Origin: Streptomyces zhihengii
GTDB lineage: Bacteria > Actinomycetota > Actinomycetes > Streptomycetales > Streptomycetaceae
NCBI RefSeq assembly: GCF_016919245.1
Contig: NZ_JAFEJA010000001.1
Span: 5,729,501-5,793,500 of the forward strand
Length of the DNA stretch: 64,000 nucleotides
Direction: 5' to 3'
A program made the position numbers and the translations under genes. Of this stretch, positions 32,495 to 42,899 are shown in pieces. The notes below the pieces were generated by a model. The model was not told the origin of the DNA. It did not search any database and saw only the letters and a program-made list of their open reading frames with translations. Every line of letters begins with the position of its first letter. Position 1 is the stretch's first letter.

Positions 32495-32655
32495 GCGTAC
32501 GTCTCCTTCGAGGGCGGAGCGGGTTGCTCGGCACCAACCTAGACCAACTGTGCTGGTGGGCAACGGTCTTGGGGTGGTGTACGTCCGGGCGGCGGCACGG
32601 CGGCGGCGCGACGTCCGGCACGGCGTCCCGTACGCGGGCGGGCAGGGAGCGGGAC

Positions 32656-33558
32656 ATGACGTGGTCGGAAGGGCTGCTCGGCTTCGCCGCCGGGCTGCTG
32701 ATCTCGGTCGTCACGGCGCCCGTCGGGGTGTCCGGCGCGGTGTTCCTGCTGCCGGTGCAGGTCAGTCTGCTGGGAGTCCCCAGCCCGGCGGTCACCCCGA
32801 CGAACCTCCTCTACAACGTGGTCGCCGGCCCCGGGGCCCTGCTGCGGCACCGGGGGAGCGGACAGCTCCGCGGGCCGCTGGCCCGCCTGCTGATCGCCGG
32901 AGCCGTGCCCGGGGTCGTCGCGGGGGCGGCGGTACGGGTGTTCGCGGTGCCGGGGTCGCAGGTGTTCCGCCTGTTCGTCGCGGCCCTGCTGCTGCCGCTC
33001 GGCCTCTGGCTGTGCGCCCGCACCCTGCGCCCGGCGCGGCCCGCCGGGACCGGGGACGTCCGGGGCGCGGCCGGTGAGCCCCCGCCGGCGGAGCCTCGGC
33101 GCGGGGAGCCCCGCCCCGGGGAACCCATCGAGGCATCGTCCACGGGGTCTTCGCCCCTCTCGCCTCCGTCCGGGCAGCCGTCGCCACGGGCGACGACGCT
33201 GCTCGCCGCGGCCGTCGGCGTGGCGGGCGGGATCTACGGGATCGGCGGCGGATCGCTGCTCGGCCCGATCCTGGTGGGGCGCGGCATGCCGGTGGCCAGG
33301 GTCGCCCCGGCGGCCCTCGCCTGCACCTTCGTCACCTCCGTCGTCGGCGCCGCCACCTACGCCCTGCTCGCCCTCACCACCCCCGGCACCGTCGCGCCCG
33401 ACTGGCTGCTCGGCATCGCCTGCGGCCTCGGCGGACTCGCCGGCGGCTACCTCGGCGCCCGTCTCCAGCCCCGGCTGCCCGAGACCGGACTGCGGCTCCT
33501 GCTCGGGGTGATGGCCACCGGCATCGGCCTGCTCTACGCCGTCCAGGGGCTCGGCTGA
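32656..33558 (+). CDS. TauE/SafE-type sulfite exporter family permease
   Basis: 300 residues with about eight hydrophobic segments in two halves. The family's glycine-rich repeats are present: GFAAGLLISVVTAPVGVSGA in the first half and AVGVAGGIYGIGGGSLLGPI in the second, the latter close to the canonical GxxxGxxGxGGG. The central loop of about 60 residues is low-complexity (PPPAEPRRGEPRPGEPIEAS), longer than usual. TauE/SafE proteins export or import sulphur-containing anions. It is divergent from the DUF574-type gene. Confidence 0.85.
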   Translation: MTWSEGLLGFAAGLLISVVTAPVGVSGAVFLLPVQVSLLGVPSPAVTPTNLLYNVVAGPGALLRHRGSGQLRGPLARLLIAGAVPGVVAGAAVRVFAVPGSQVFRLFVAALLLPLGLWLCARTLRPARPAGTGDVRGAAGEPPPAEPRRGEPRPGEPIEASSTGSSPLSPPSGQPSPRATTLLAAAVGVAGGIYGIGGGSLLGPILVGRGMPVARVAPAALACTFVTSVVGAATYALLALTTPGTVAPDWLLGIACGLGGLAGGYLGARLQPRLPETGLRLLLGVMATGIGLLYAVQGLG

Positions 33559-33602
33559 GGGGCCGCGTACGCCTCGGCGCACCGGGGCGGAGCGCGGGCC
33601 CC

Positions 33603-33992
33603 TCACTCCAGGGCGCCGTGCCGGTGCCGCACCGGTGGCACGTCGTCGGCATCGCCGGCGGAGGCCAGGGCGTCGAGGGCGGTACCGCGCACCGACCCCG
33701 AGGGCGGGCGCACGGCGGCGAGCACGGCCGCCATCCGGTTCCGCAGCCGAGCCCGGGCGCGGCGCTCCGCGATCGAGGCGGCCACCGTGATGCCGCGGTC
33801 GTCCCCCGACCGGAGGAAGGTGTACACGGCCACCTCCCGGCGCACCCGGCACGGCCGCGGGCGGCGGCCCTCCCGGGCGGCGTCGGAGAGCGCGCGGGAG
33901 CTGTAGCGCAGGTCGTACAGGACGACCCTGCGCCACGCGGGATCGCCGTCCGGTGCTCCGGAACGGCGGACATGATGGGCGGTACGTGCCAC
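33603..33992 (-). CDS. Small basic hypothetical protein
   Basis: 129 residues, GTG start with GAGGAG close upstream. It contains RRVVLYDLRYSSRALSDAAREG and RREVAVYTFLRSGDDRGITVAASIAERR, then an Arg/Ala-rich helix. No family is recognised, but the mixed alpha/beta pattern and the proper start argue for a real gene. It is convergent with the TauE/SafE gene. Confidence 0.5.
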   Translation of the reverse strand: MARTAHHVRRSGAPDGDPAWRRVVLYDLRYSSRALSDAAREGRRPRPCRVRREVAVYTFLRSGDDRGITVAASIAERRARARLRNRMAAVLAAVRPPSGSVRGTALDALASAGDADDVPPVRHRHGALE

Positions 33993-34302
33993 GAGGACTC
34001 CTCGGCCGTGACCGCCGGGGCTCTCCCGGCGGACCTACCGGAAGCCGAGCGGCCCGCGCCCGCGCCGAACGGCGCGGGCCGGGGGTGCGCCGAGGGCGCG
34101 GTACAGGTGCATCGGGGCAGCCTAGACAGCAACGGGCGTGCTCCGACAGGGGGTTTCCGACGCGCCGGCGCGAGGATTCCCGGCCCGGCAGCCCCGCTCC
34201 GGGACACCCCGCCCCGGGACACCCCGCCCCGGCAGCCACCGCCCGGGCCCCCGGCCCGGGCGGCGGGGAGCGGGGCCCCGGGACGTCGGCGTGGGGCGGG
34301 GG
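33993..34302. other. GC-rich gap downstream of cobN
   Basis: 310 bp with no gene. A 15-16 bp word (CCCGGGACACCCCG) is repeated in tandem near 34198-34230, followed by GC-rich inverted sequence (GCCCGGGCCCCCGGCCCGGGC at 34245-34265) that could end cobN transcription. A leftward -10-like TAGGCT (minus strand of 34119-34124) may serve the 33992 gene. Confidence 0.5.
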
Positions 34303-37300
34303 CTAGTCGTCGGACTCCAGGTCGCCCTCCGTCTCCAGGTAGACCTGGCGGAGGGCGGCGAGGACGGCCTGGTCGGGCTTCTCCCACATGCCGCGGGACT
34401 CGGCCTCCAGGAGGCGTTCCGCGATGCCGTGGAGGGCCCAGGGGTTGGCCTCCTGGAGGAAGGCGCGGTTGACGGGGTCGAGGACGTAGGTCTCGGTCAG
34501 CTTGTCGTACATCCAGTCGGCGATCACGCCGGTGGTGGCGTCGTAGCCGAAGAGGTAGTCGACGGTGGCCGCGAGTTCGAAGGCGCCCTTGTAGCCGTGG
34601 CGGCGCATCGCCTCGATCCAGCGGGGGTTGACCACGCGGGCGCGGAAGACGCGGGAGGTCTCCTCGACCAGGGTGCGGGTGCGGACGGTCTCCGGGCGGG
34701 TGGAGTCGCCGATGTACGCCTCCGGGGCGGTGCCCCGCAGCGCGCGGACCGTGGCCACCATGCCGCCGTGGTACTGGAAGTAGTCGTCCGAGTCGGCGAT
34801 GTCGTGCTCGCGGGTGTCCGTGTTCTTCGCCGCCACCGCGATCCGCTTGTACGCCGTCTCCATCTCGTCGCGCGCCGCCCGGCCGTCGAGGCCGCGGCCG
34901 TAGGCGTAGCCGCCCCACACCGTGTAGACCTCCGCCAGGTCGGCGTCGGTGCGCCAGTCGCGGGAGTCGATGAGCTGGAGCAGGCCGGCCCCGTAGGTGC
35001 CGGGACGGGAGCCGAAGATGCGGGTGGTGGCGCGGCGTTCGTCGCCGTGGGCGGCGAGGTCGGCCTGGGCGTGGGCGCGGACGAGGTTCTGCCCGGCCGG
35101 CTCGTCGAGGGAGGCCACCAGGCGGACCGCGTCGTCCAGCAGGCCGATGGTGTGCGGGAAGGCGTCCCGGAAGAAGCCCGAGATACGCAGCGTCACATCG
35201 ATGCGGGGGCGGCCCAGTTCGGCGAGCGGGACCGGCTCCACGCCGGTCACCCGGCGCGAGGCGTCGTCCCACACCGGGCGGACGCCCAGCAGCGCCAGCG
35301 CCTCGGCGACGTCGTCGCCCGCCGTGCGCATCGCGCTGGTGCCCCACAGCGACAGGCCGACGGAGGTGGGCCACTCGCCGTTGTCGGCGCGGTAGCGCTC
35401 CAGCAGCGAGTCCGCGAGGGCCTGGCCCGTCTCCCAGGCGAGCCGGGAGGGCACGGCCTTCGGGTCGACGGAGTAGAAGTTCCGGCCCGTCGGCAGGACG
35501 TTGACCAGTCCGCGCAGCGGGGAGCCGGACGGTCCGGCCGGGACGAAGCCGCCGTCGAGGGCGTGCACGGCGTGGTCGATCTCGTCGGTCGTCCGGGCGA
35601 GCCGCGGCACCACCTCCAGCGCGGCGAAGCGCAGCACCGCGGCCACGTCGTCGCCGTGCGAGTCGGGCACGGCGGCCGGGTCCCAGCCCGCCGCCTCCAT
35701 CGCCTCGACCAGCTCGCGGGCCTGCTGCTCGACGGTGTCGGCCGCGGTGCGGGTCGCCTTCGACTCGTCCAGGCCGAGCGCCTCGCGCAGCCCGGGCAGC
35801 GCCTGCGCGCCGCCCCAGATCTGGCGGGCGCGCAGGATGGAGAGCACCAGGTTGACCCGCTCCGGGCCGGTGGGCGCGCCGCCGAGGACATGGAGGCCGT
35901 CGCGGATCTGCGCGTCCTTCACCTCGCACAGCCAGCCGTCGACGTGCAGCAGGAAGTCGTCGAAGCCGTCGTCGTCCGGACGGTCCGCCATGCCGAGGTC
36001 GTGGTCGAGCTTCGCCGCCTGGATCAGCGTCCAGATCTGGGCCCGGATCGCCGGCAGCTTCGCCGGGTCCATGGACGAGATCTGCGCGTACTCGTCGAGG
36101 AGCTGCTCCAGGCGCGCGATGTCGCCGTACGACTCGGCGCGGGCCATCGGCGGGACCAGGTGGTCGACGAGCGTGGCGTGCACCCGGCGCTTGGCCTGGG
36201 TGCCCTCGCCCGGGTCGTTGACCAGGAACGGGTAGACGAGCGGCAGGTCGCCGAGCGCCGCGTCGGGCGCGCAGGCCGCCGACAGGCCCGCGTTCTTGCC
36301 CGGCAGCCACTCCAGGTTGCCGTGCTTGCCCAGGTGGATCATCGCGTCGGCGCCGAAGCCGCCGTCGTCGGCGGAGGCCGCGATCCAGCGGTAGGCCGCC
36401 AGGTAGTGGTGCGACGGCGGCAGGTCGGGGTCGTGGTAGATGGCGATCGGGTTCTCGCCGAAGCCGCGCGGCGGCTGGATGAGGACCAGCAGGTTGCCGC
36501 GGCGCAGGGCGGCGAGGACGATGTCGCCCTCCGGGTTGCGCGAGCGGTCCAGGAACATCTCGCCGGGCGCCGGGCCCCAGTGCTCCTCCACCGCCTCGCG
36601 CAGCTCCGCGGGGAGCTCGCCGTACCAGCGGCGGTAGTCGGCGGCCGGGATGCGCACCGGGTTGCGGGCCAACTGCTCCTCGGTCAGCCACTCCTGGTCG
36701 TGGCCGCCGGCCTCGATCAGGGCGCGGATCAGCTCGTCGCCGTCGCCGGACACCAGACCGGGGATCTCCTCCCCGGGACCGAAGTCGTAGCCCTCGGCGC
36801 GCAGCCGCCGCAGCAGGGCGACGGCCGACGCGGGGGTGTCCAGGCCGACGGCGTTGCCGATGCGGGAGTGCTTGGTGGGGTACGCGGACAGCACCAGCGC
36901 GATCCGCTTGTGAGCGTTCGGGACGTGGCGCAGCCGGGCGTGGCGCAGCGCGATGCCCGCGACCCGGGCGGCCCGCTCCTCGTCGGCGACGTACGACGGC
37001 AGGCCGTCCGCGTCGATCTCCTTGAACGAGAACGGGACGGTGATCAGCCGGCCGTCGAACTCCGGCACCGCCACCTGGCTCGCGGCGTCCAGCGGGGAGA
37101 GGCCCTCGTCGTTCTCCTCCCACGAGGCGCGCGAACCGGTGAGGCACAGTGCCTGGAGGATCGGGACGTCGAGCGCGGCGAGCGCGCCCGCGTCCCAGGA
37201 CTCGTCGTCGCCGCCGGCGGACGCCTCGGCCGGGCGGGTGCCGCCCGCCGCCAGCACCGTGGTCACCAGCGCGTCGGCGGCGCCGAGTTCGGCCAGCAGC

Positions 37301-37932
37301 TCCGGCTCGGGCGCGCGCAGCGACGCCACGTACAGCGGCAGCGCCCGGCCGCCCGCGGCCTCGATCGCGGAGCACAGGGTGTCCACGAAGCCGGTGTTGC
37401 CGCTCATGTGGTGGGCCCGGTAGTAGAGCACCGCGATCAGCGGGCCGCCGGCCGCGGAGCCGGCCGTGCGCTCCAGCCGGCCCCAGGCGGGGGCGGCGGC
37501 CGGCGGCTCGAAGCCGTGACCGGTGAGCAGCACCGTGTCGGAGAGGAAGCGGGCGAGCTGCTCCAGATTGCCGGGACCGCCGTGCGCGAGGTACGCGTGG
37601 GCCTCGGCGGCGATGCCGATGGGCACCGTCGACGCCTCCATCAGCTGGGCGTCCGGGGCCTGTTCGCCGCTCAGGACCACGACCGGGCGGTCCTGCGCCA
37701 GCAGCGTGTCGATGCCCTCCTGCCAGGCGCGCACCCCGCCGAGCAGACGCACCACGACCAGGTCGGTGCCCTCCAGCAGACCGGGCAGGTCGTCGAGCGG
37801 CAGCCGGGCGGGGTTGGCGAAGCGGTAGCCGACCGGGCCGCCGGCGGCGCGTGCGCTGAGCAGGTCGGTGTCGGACGTCGACAGGAGCAGGACGCGGGCC
37901 TCGGGGGTGTGCGCCCCGGATGAGAGCTGCAT
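34303..37932 (-). CDS. cobN: Cobaltochelatase subunit CobN
   Basis: 1209 residues from the ATG at 37930-37932. It is the large subunit of the ATP-dependent chelatase that inserts cobalt into hydrogenobyrinate a,c-diamide in the aerobic B12 pathway. Family phrases are present throughout: VLLLSTSDTDLLSARAA, LIAVLYYRAHHMSGNTGFVD, KRIALVLSAYPTKHSRIGNA, DAMIHLGKHGNLEWLPGKNA, LVYPFLVNDPGEGTQAKRR, SVGLSLWGTSAMRTAGDD, and YTVWGGYAYGRGLDGR. Length is usual for CobN. A GTG at 38001 would add 23 residues and abut the riboswitch. The partners CobS and CobT, or a ChlI/ChlD-like pair, are not in the window. Confidence 0.97.
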   Translation of the reverse strand: MQLSSGAHTPEARVLLLSTSDTDLLSARAAGGPVGYRFANPARLPLDDLPGLLEGTDLVVVRLLGGVRAWQEGIDTLLAQDRPVVVLSGEQAPDAQLMEASTVPIGIAAEAHAYLAHGGPGNLEQLARFLSDTVLLTGHGFEPPAAAPAWGRLERTAGSAAGGPLIAVLYYRAHHMSGNTGFVDTLCSAIEAAGGRALPLYVASLRAPEPELLAELGAADALVTTVLAAGGTRPAEASAGGDDESWDAGALAALDVPILQALCLTGSRASWEENDEGLSPLDAASQVAVPEFDGRLITVPFSFKEIDADGLPSYVADEERAARVAGIALRHARLRHVPNAHKRIALVLSAYPTKHSRIGNAVGLDTPASAVALLRRLRAEGYDFGPGEEIPGLVSGDGDELIRALIEAGGHDQEWLTEEQLARNPVRIPAADYRRWYGELPAELREAVEEHWGPAPGEMFLDRSRNPEGDIVLAALRRGNLLVLIQPPRGFGENPIAIYHDPDLPPSHHYLAAYRWIAASADDGGFGADAMIHLGKHGNLEWLPGKNAGLSAACAPDAALGDLPLVYPFLVNDPGEGTQAKRRVHATLVDHLVPPMARAESYGDIARLEQLLDEYAQISSMDPAKLPAIRAQIWTLIQAAKLDHDLGMADRPDDDGFDDFLLHVDGWLCEVKDAQIRDGLHVLGGAPTGPERVNLVLSILRARQIWGGAQALPGLREALGLDESKATRTAADTVEQQARELVEAMEAAGWDPAAVPDSHGDDVAAVLRFAALEVVPRLARTTDEIDHAVHALDGGFVPAGPSGSPLRGLVNVLPTGRNFYSVDPKAVPSRLAWETGQALADSLLERYRADNGEWPTSVGLSLWGTSAMRTAGDDVAEALALLGVRPVWDDASRRVTGVEPVPLAELGRPRIDVTLRISGFFRDAFPHTIGLLDDAVRLVASLDEPAGQNLVRAHAQADLAAHGDERRATTRIFGSRPGTYGAGLLQLIDSRDWRTDADLAEVYTVWGGYAYGRGLDGRAARDEMETAYKRIAVAAKNTDTREHDIADSDDYFQYHGGMVATVRALRGTAPEAYIGDSTRPETVRTRTLVEETSRVFRARVVNPRWIEAMRRHGYKGAFELAATVDYLFGYDATTGVIADWMYDKLTETYVLDPVNRAFLQEANPWALHGIAERLLEAESRGMWEKPDQAVLAALRQVYLETEGDLESDD

Positions 37933-38019
37933 GCGGCGGCTGGCCTTCCTCGGGGTTTCCGCGCCCCGGGCGGTGAAGAGCGGCGGGAGTTCCTGGCTCA
38001 CCCGGCGGCGCGCGCGTGC

Positions 38020-38140
38020 TGCGCTGCTGCCGGGCTCACAGTGGCGGGACCGCGCCGGAATCGCACCGGGCTTCCTCCCCTGACGCCGTCTTCGGCGGTG
38101 ACGGACCGTATGGCCCGCCGATGAGCATAGTAAGGGCCGT
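38020..38140 (-). ncRNA. Cobalamin (B12) riboswitch upstream of cobN
   Basis: On the minus strand, AAGCCCGGTGCGATTCCGGC, then GCGGTCCCGCCACTGTGA (about 38036-38075) is the conserved B12-box region of class-I cobalamin riboswitches. A GC-rich upstream half with paired GGTGACGG and CCGTCACC elements fits the P3-P6 part. It lies in the cobN 5' leader, just before both candidate starts, so adenosylcobalamin should repress cobN expression. The boundaries are approximate. Confidence 0.9.
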
Positions 38141-38169
38141 CACCCTGCCGTGAGGAGGTGGCTTGTGTG

Positions 38170-39759
38170 ATGGTCGGTATGCTCGCCGCCATGCCTCCGA
38201 CCCCCGCCAACCGCCCGGACCGGGACGAATCTCCCGTCCGGGACCGCGGTGACGCCTGCCCCGGCGCGCTGCGGCTGCACACCGCGGACGACGGTGCGCT
38301 GGCGCGTGTCCGCGTCCCGGCGGGTCTCCTCGACGCGCGCCAGGCGTACGCCCTCGCGGACGCGGCGGAACGCCTCGGCGACGGGGCGCTCGACATCACC
38401 TCGCGCGGCAACCTCCAGCTCCGCGGCCTCGACCCGGTGTGCGCAGGGGAGTTGGCGGAGCTGCTGGACGCCGCGGACCTGCTGCCCGCGCCCGCCCACG
38501 AGCGCATCCGCAACGTGGTCGCCTCCCCGCTGTCCGGCCTCGACGGCCGGGGGCACCTCGATGTGCGGCCGCTGGTACGGGAGCTGGACACCCTGCTGTG
38601 CGCCGCCGCCCGCGCCACGGCGCTCTCCGGCCGCTTCCTGTTCGCCCTCGACGACGGCCGCGGGGACATGGCGGAGCTCGCCGCGGATGTGATGTTGCTC
38701 GCAGAGGCCGGAGACGGGGCGACGGGGGCGCCCGTGACGGGTGGCGCGGGTGCGCCCGGTGCGCCCGGTGGGCCTGGCGCGCCCGGGCGGGCCCGGGTGC
38801 GGGTCGTCGCCGGCGAGGCGCGGGTGCGGGTGCGGCCCGAGGACGCGGCGCGGATGCTGCTGCTGGCGGCGGAGGCCTTCCTCGACGCCGCCGACGCGAG
38901 CGGCGCCCGCCCCTGGCGGGTCCGTGAACTCCCCCCGGAACACGCCCTGTCCACCCGCGACCTCCTGCGCCGGGCCGCCGCCGCGGACCTGCCCGCGGAG
39001 CCCGCGCCGGAGCCGCCCGCGGTACCCGCGGGCCCCGGCCCCGCCGAGCCCCCCGCCCCCGGGGCGCACGCCCGCGACGGGGCGGATGCGGCCGTGTGCG
39101 CCGGGGTGGTGCTCGGGCGGATGAGCGCCGCGCAGGTGCGGAGCCTCGCGCGGGTCGCGGGGCGGCACGGGACGGGGGAACTGCGCGTCACCCCCTGGCG
39201 TTCCGTGGTGCTCCCGGGCGTCGCGGCCGCCCACCTGCCCGAACTCGCCGCCGCCGGCCTCGTGACCGGCGCCGGGTCCCCCTGGCACGGTGTCAGCGCC
39301 TGCACCGGACGCCCCGGCTGCGGGAAGGCGCTCGCGGACGTCCGCGCCGACGCCACCGCGCTCGCCGACGCCACCGCGCTCGCCGCCGCCGGCGCGGGCG
39401 GGACCCCCGTGCACTGGTCCGGCTGCGGACGCCGCTGCGGCCACCCGCACGGCGCCCATGTCGACCTCGTCGCGACCGGCGAGGGGCGGTACACGCTCGC
39501 CGTCGTGCCCGCGAACCGCCCTGCCGCCCAGGCTGTTCCCGCGACGGAGGCCGCGACCGCGTCCGCGACCGAGGCCGTTCCCGAGGCCCCGCCCGGGGCC
39601 GTGCCCGCGAACGTGAACGCGACCGCGACCGCCCACGGCACCGGCACTGGTGCGGACCACCCCGTACGCCACGACCTGGACGTCCCCGAGCTCGCCGGCG
39701 CCCTCGCCGCGGCGCGCGGCGGGCGGCCCCTCCACCACCGACCCGCTACGACGAAGTGA
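38170..39759 (+). CDS. cobG: Precorrin-3B synthase CobG
   Basis: 529 residues. A nitrite/sulphite-reductase-like enzyme with ferredoxin-like half domain near the N-terminus ([17 protein letters not shown], then [17 protein letters not shown]) and the cofactor-binding cysteines in [16 protein letters not shown] and [14 protein letters not shown], which hold the 4Fe-4S cluster. CobG is a mono-oxygenase that converts precorrin-3A to precorrin-3B with O2. Two low-complexity inserts (about 185-210 and 440-500) are longer than in model proteins. GAGGAGG lies 11 bp before the ATG at 38170; ATGs at 38179 and 38191 are alternatives. It is divergent from cobN. Confidence 0.9.
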   Translation: MVGMLAAMPPTPANRPDRDESPVRDRGDACPGALRLHTADDGALARVRVPAGLLDARQAYALADAAERLGDGALDITSRGNLQLRGLDPVCAGELAELLDAADLLPAPAHERIRNVVASPLSGLDGRGHLDVRPLVRELDTLLCAAARATALSGRFLFALDDGRGDMAELAADVMLLAEAGDGATGAPVTGGAGAPGAPGGPGAPGRARVRVVAGEARVRVRPEDAARMLLLAAEAFLDAADASGARPWRVRELPPEHALSTRDLLRRAAAADLPAEPAPEPPAVPAGPGPAEPPAPGAHARDGADAAVCAGVVLGRMSAAQVRSLARVAGRHGTGELRVTPWRSVVLPGVAAAHLPELAAAGLVTGAGSPWHGVSACTGRPGCGKALADVRADATALADATALAAAGAGGTPVHWSGCGRRCGHPHGAHVDLVATGEGRYTLAVVPANRPAAQAVPATEAATASATEAVPEAPPGAVPANVNATATAHGTGTGADHPVRHDLDVPELAGALAAARGGRPLHHRPATTK

Positions 39760-40397
39760 GCGAGAGCACAGTGTTCGACTACGAGAAGGACGGCGCGGAG
39801 ATCTACCGCCAGTCCTTTGCCACGATCCGGGCCGAGGCGGACCTCGCGGGGCTGCCCGCCGAGGTGTCGCAGGTCGCGGTCCGCATGATCCACGCCTGCG
39901 GGATGGTCGACCTCGTCCGCGACCTCGCGTACAGCCCCGGGGTCGTGCTCCGCGCCCGCGAGGCGCTGCGCGCCGGCGCCCCCGTGCTGTGCGACGCGCA
40001 GATGGTCGCCAGCGGGATCACCCGCAAGCGGCTGCCCGCCGACAACGACGTGGTCTGCACGCTCTCCGACCCGTCGGTGCCCGCCCTCGCGGAGAAGCTC
40101 GGCACCACCCGTTCCGCCGCCGCGCTGGAACTGTGGCGCGACCGGCTCGAAGGCTCCGTCGTCGCCGTCGGCAACGCGCCCACCGCGCTGTTCCGGCTGC
40201 TGGAGATGATCGCGGAGGGCGCCCCGCGTCCCGCTGCCGTCATCGGGGCGCCCGTCGGATTCATCGGCGCCGCCGAGTCCAAGGACGCGCTGGCCGGCTC
40301 CCCGCTCGGCCTGGAGCACCTGGTGGTCCGGGGCCGTCGCGGCGGCAGCGCCATGGCCGCCGCCGCCGTCAACGCGATCGCGAGCGAGTCGGAATGA
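39756..40397 (+). CDS. cobH: Precorrin-8X methylmutase CobH
   Basis: 213 residues from GTG 39756, overlapping the cobG stop. It moves a methyl group from C11 to C12 in precorrin-8X to give hydrogenobyrinate. Recognisable phrases are [40 protein letters not shown] (catalytic His in RMIHACG), [35 protein letters not shown], and [18 protein letters not shown]. Full length and intact. It is coupled to the cobI-cobJ fusion gene by ATGA. Confidence 0.96.
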   Translation: MSESTVFDYEKDGAEIYRQSFATIRAEADLAGLPAEVSQVAVRMIHACGMVDLVRDLAYSPGVVLRAREALRAGAPVLCDAQMVASGITRKRLPADNDVVCTLSDPSVPALAEKLGTTRSAAALELWRDRLEGSVVAVGNAPTALFRLLEMIAEGAPRPAAVIGAPVGFIGAAESKDALAGSPLGLEHLVVRGRRGGSAMAAAAVNAIASESE

Positions 40398-42001
40398 GCG
40401 AGCACGCCGCCACGAGCGCGAACACGACCACGGGCGCCGACCCCGCCCCGGGCGCGGAGACGACCCCGGGCGAGCAGGCCACCCCGGCCGGGCACCCCGC
40501 CCCGGGCGCGACCCCCGCCACCGGCCGGCTGTACGGGGTCGGGCTCGGCCCGGGCGACCCGGAGCTGATGACCCTGCGCGCCGCGCGGATCATCGCCGAG
40601 GCCGATGTGATCGCGTACCACTGCGCCCGGCACGGACGGTCCATCGCCCGTTCGATCGCCGCCCCGCACCTGCGCCCCGAGCACATCGAGGAGCGCCTGA
40701 TGTACCCGATCACCGTGGAGACCACCGACCACCCGGGCGGATACCGGGGCGCGCTCGACGACTTCTACGAGGAGGCCGCCGCCCGTCTCGCCGCCCACCT
40801 CGACGCCGGGCGCACCGTCGCCGTGCTCGCCGAGGGCGACCCGTTCTTCTACGGCTCCTACCAGCACATGCACAAGCGGCTCGCGCACCGCTACCCGACC
40901 GAGGTGGTCCCCGGGGTCACCTCGATCAGCGCCGCCGCCGCCCGTCTGGGCACCCCGCTGTGCGAGGCGGAGGAGGTGCTCACCGTCATACCCGGCACCC
41001 TGCCGGAGGACGAACTCACCGCCCGGCTCGCCGCGACCGACTCCGCCGTCGTCATGAAGCTCGGCCGCACCTTCCCCGCGGTGCGCCGCGCCATGGAGAC
41101 GTCCGGCCGGCTGGACGAGGCCCGTTACGTCGAGCGCGCCACCATGAGCGGTGAGCGCACCGGGCGCCTCGCCGACATCGACCCGGAGTCGGTGCCCTAC
41201 TTCTCGGTCGCCGTCGTCCCCAGCCGGACCGCCACCCCGCCCCCCGCCCCGGAGGGCGGCGAGGTCGTGGTGGTCGGCACCGGCCCGGCCGGCCCGCTGT
41301 GGCTCACTCCGGAGACCCGGCGCGCGCTCGCCGACGCCGACGAACTCGTCGGCTACACCACCTACCTGGACCGGGTGCCCCACCGGCCCGGCCAGATCCG
41401 GCACGGCTCGGACAACAAGGTCGAGTCCGAGCGCGCCGAGTTCGCCCTCGACCTCGCCCGCCGCGGACGGCGCGTCGCGGTCGTCTCCGGCGGCGACCCC
41501 GGGGTCTTCGCCATGGCCACCGCCGTCCTCGAAGTGGCCTCGCAGGACGCGTACCGTGACGTGCCCGTCCGGGTGCTGCCGGGCGTCACCGCGGCCAACG
41601 CGGCGGCGGCGAGGGCCGGTGCGCCGCTCGGCCACGACTACGCCGTGCTCTCGCTCTCCGACCGGCTCAAGCCGTGGGAGGTGATCGCGGAACGGCTGCG
41701 GGCCGCGGCCGCCGCCGACCTCGTGCTCGCGCTCTACAACCCGGGCTCGCGCAGCCGCACCTGGCAGGTCGGCAAGGCCCGTGAACTGCTCCTGGAGCAC
41801 CGCGCCCCCGACACCCCCGTGGTGCTCGGCCGGGACGTCGGCGGGCCGGAGGAGAGCGTCCGGATCGTGCGCCTCGGCGAACTCGACCCGGACCAGGTCG
41901 ACATGCGGACGATCCTGCTGGTCGGCTCCTCGCAGACCCGGGCGGTGCGGCGGGGCGACGGCCACGAGATCGTGTGGACGCCGCGCCGCTATCCCGAGTA
42001 G
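40394..42001 (+). CDS. cobIJ: Fused precorrin-2 C20- and precorrin-3B C17-methyltransferase (CobI-CobJ)
   Basis: 535 residues with two class III methyltransferase domains. The first (about 45-285) begins [23 protein letters not shown] and is CobI-like ([36 protein letters not shown]). The second (about 292-530) begins [23 protein letters not shown] and is CobJ-like ([64 protein letters not shown]). The N-terminal 45 residues are low-complexity. CobI adds methyl C20 to precorrin-2; CobJ adds C17 and contracts the ring. Fusion of these two is common in actinobacteria. Confidence 0.95.
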   Translation: MSEHAATSANTTTGADPAPGAETTPGEQATPAGHPAPGATPATGRLYGVGLGPGDPELMTLRAARIIAEADVIAYHCARHGRSIARSIAAPHLRPEHIEERLMYPITVETTDHPGGYRGALDDFYEEAAARLAAHLDAGRTVAVLAEGDPFFYGSYQHMHKRLAHRYPTEVVPGVTSISAAAARLGTPLCEAEEVLTVIPGTLPEDELTARLAATDSAVVMKLGRTFPAVRRAMETSGRLDEARYVERATMSGERTGRLADIDPESVPYFSVAVVPSRTATPPPAPEGGEVVVVGTGPAGPLWLTPETRRALADADELVGYTTYLDRVPHRPGQIRHGSDNKVESERAEFALDLARRGRRVAVVSGGDPGVFAMATAVLEVASQDAYRDVPVRVLPGVTAANAAAARAGAPLGHDYAVLSLSDRLKPWEVIAERLRAAAAADLVLALYNPGSRSRTWQVGKARELLLEHRAPDTPVVLGRDVGGPEESVRIVRLGELDPDQVDMRTILLVGSSQTRAVRRGDGHEIVWTPRRYPE

Positions 42002-42126
42002 CGAGGCCGCGCGCGCCGGTGACCGGGGCGGACGCTGCCCCGGGGCCTGCGCCCCGGCTCCGGCAGGACGGCCGCTGACCGGCGCCCGGGAGGCCGGCCC
42101 CTGACCGGCGTCCGAACGGCCGGCCG

Positions 42127-42888
42127 CTAGCCGGCGCCCGGGCGGGTGGCGTGTGCGGTGTCCAGCCAGGCGGCCGCCTCCTCGGGGCCGGCCGCCACCG
42201 CCACCCCCCGCGGCACCGGCGGGCGGCGCACCACGACGACGGGGATCCCCGCCTCGCGGGCGGCCGCCAGCTTGGGCGCGGTCGCCGCGCCGCCGCTGTC
42301 CTTGGTGACGAGCACGTCGATCCGGTGCCGCCGCAGCAGTTCCCGCTCGCCGTCGAGGGTGAACGGGCCCCGGTCGAGCAGCACCTCGGCCCGCGGCGGG
42401 CACGGGCCGTCGGGCGCGTCGACGGAGCGGACGAGGAACCAGGCGTCGTCGACGTGCGCGAACGCGGCGAGGCCCATGCGCCCCGTCGTCAGGAACACCC
42501 GGCGGCCGAGCGCGCGGGCCGCGCCGGCGGCCTCGGCCAGGGAGCCGACCGGGTGCCAGTCGTCGCCCGGTACCGGTGCCCATCCCGGGCGGCGCAGCGC
42601 CAGCAGGGGAACATGGGCCCCGGCGGCGGCCTCGGCCGCGTGGAAACTGATCGTTCCGGCGAAAGGATGGGTGGCGTCGATGACCGCGTCCACCGCGTGC
42701 TCGCGCAGCCAGCGCTCCAGGCCCCCGGCGCCGCCGAAGCCGCCGATCCGGACCTCGCCCGGCGGCGTCCGGGGAGCGGCCACCCGCCCGGCGAGGCTGC
42801 TGGTGACCCGCAGCCCGCGGGCGTGCAGCAGCTCCGCCAGCAGGCGGCCCTCGGTCGTCCCGCCGAGGATCAGTACGTGGGTCGGCAT
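42127..42888 (-). CDS. cobK: Precorrin-6A reductase CobK
   Basis: 253 residues. MPTHVLILGGTTEGRLLAEL is the family's N-terminal NADPH-binding signature (LILGGTxE), followed by VDAVIDATHPFAGTISFHA (ATHPFA motif), VFLTTGRMGLAAF, and DVLVTKDSGGAATAPKLAAA. It reduces precorrin-6A at C18-C19 with NADPH. The gene is divergent from cbiD with only 11 bp between start codons; its ribosome binding site (AAGGA) overlaps that of cbiD on the other strand. Confidence 0.95.
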   Translation of the reverse strand: MPTHVLILGGTTEGRLLAELLHARGLRVTSSLAGRVAAPRTPPGEVRIGGFGGAGGLERWLREHAVDAVIDATHPFAGTISFHAAEAAAGAHVPLLALRRPGWAPVPGDDWHPVGSLAEAAGAARALGRRVFLTTGRMGLAAFAHVDDAWFLVRSVDAPDGPCPPRAEVLLDRGPFTLDGERELLRRHRIDVLVTKDSGGAATAPKLAAAREAGIPVVVVRRPPVPRGVAVAAGPEEAAAWLDTAHATRPGAG

Positions 42889-42899
42889 GGGGGTCCTTC

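Noticed and set aside
38076..38165. A second cobalamin riboswitch for cobG (rightward)
   Set aside because: The B12-box elements are readable only on the minus strand upstream of cobN; the plus strand shows only a normal GAGGAGG before cobG.
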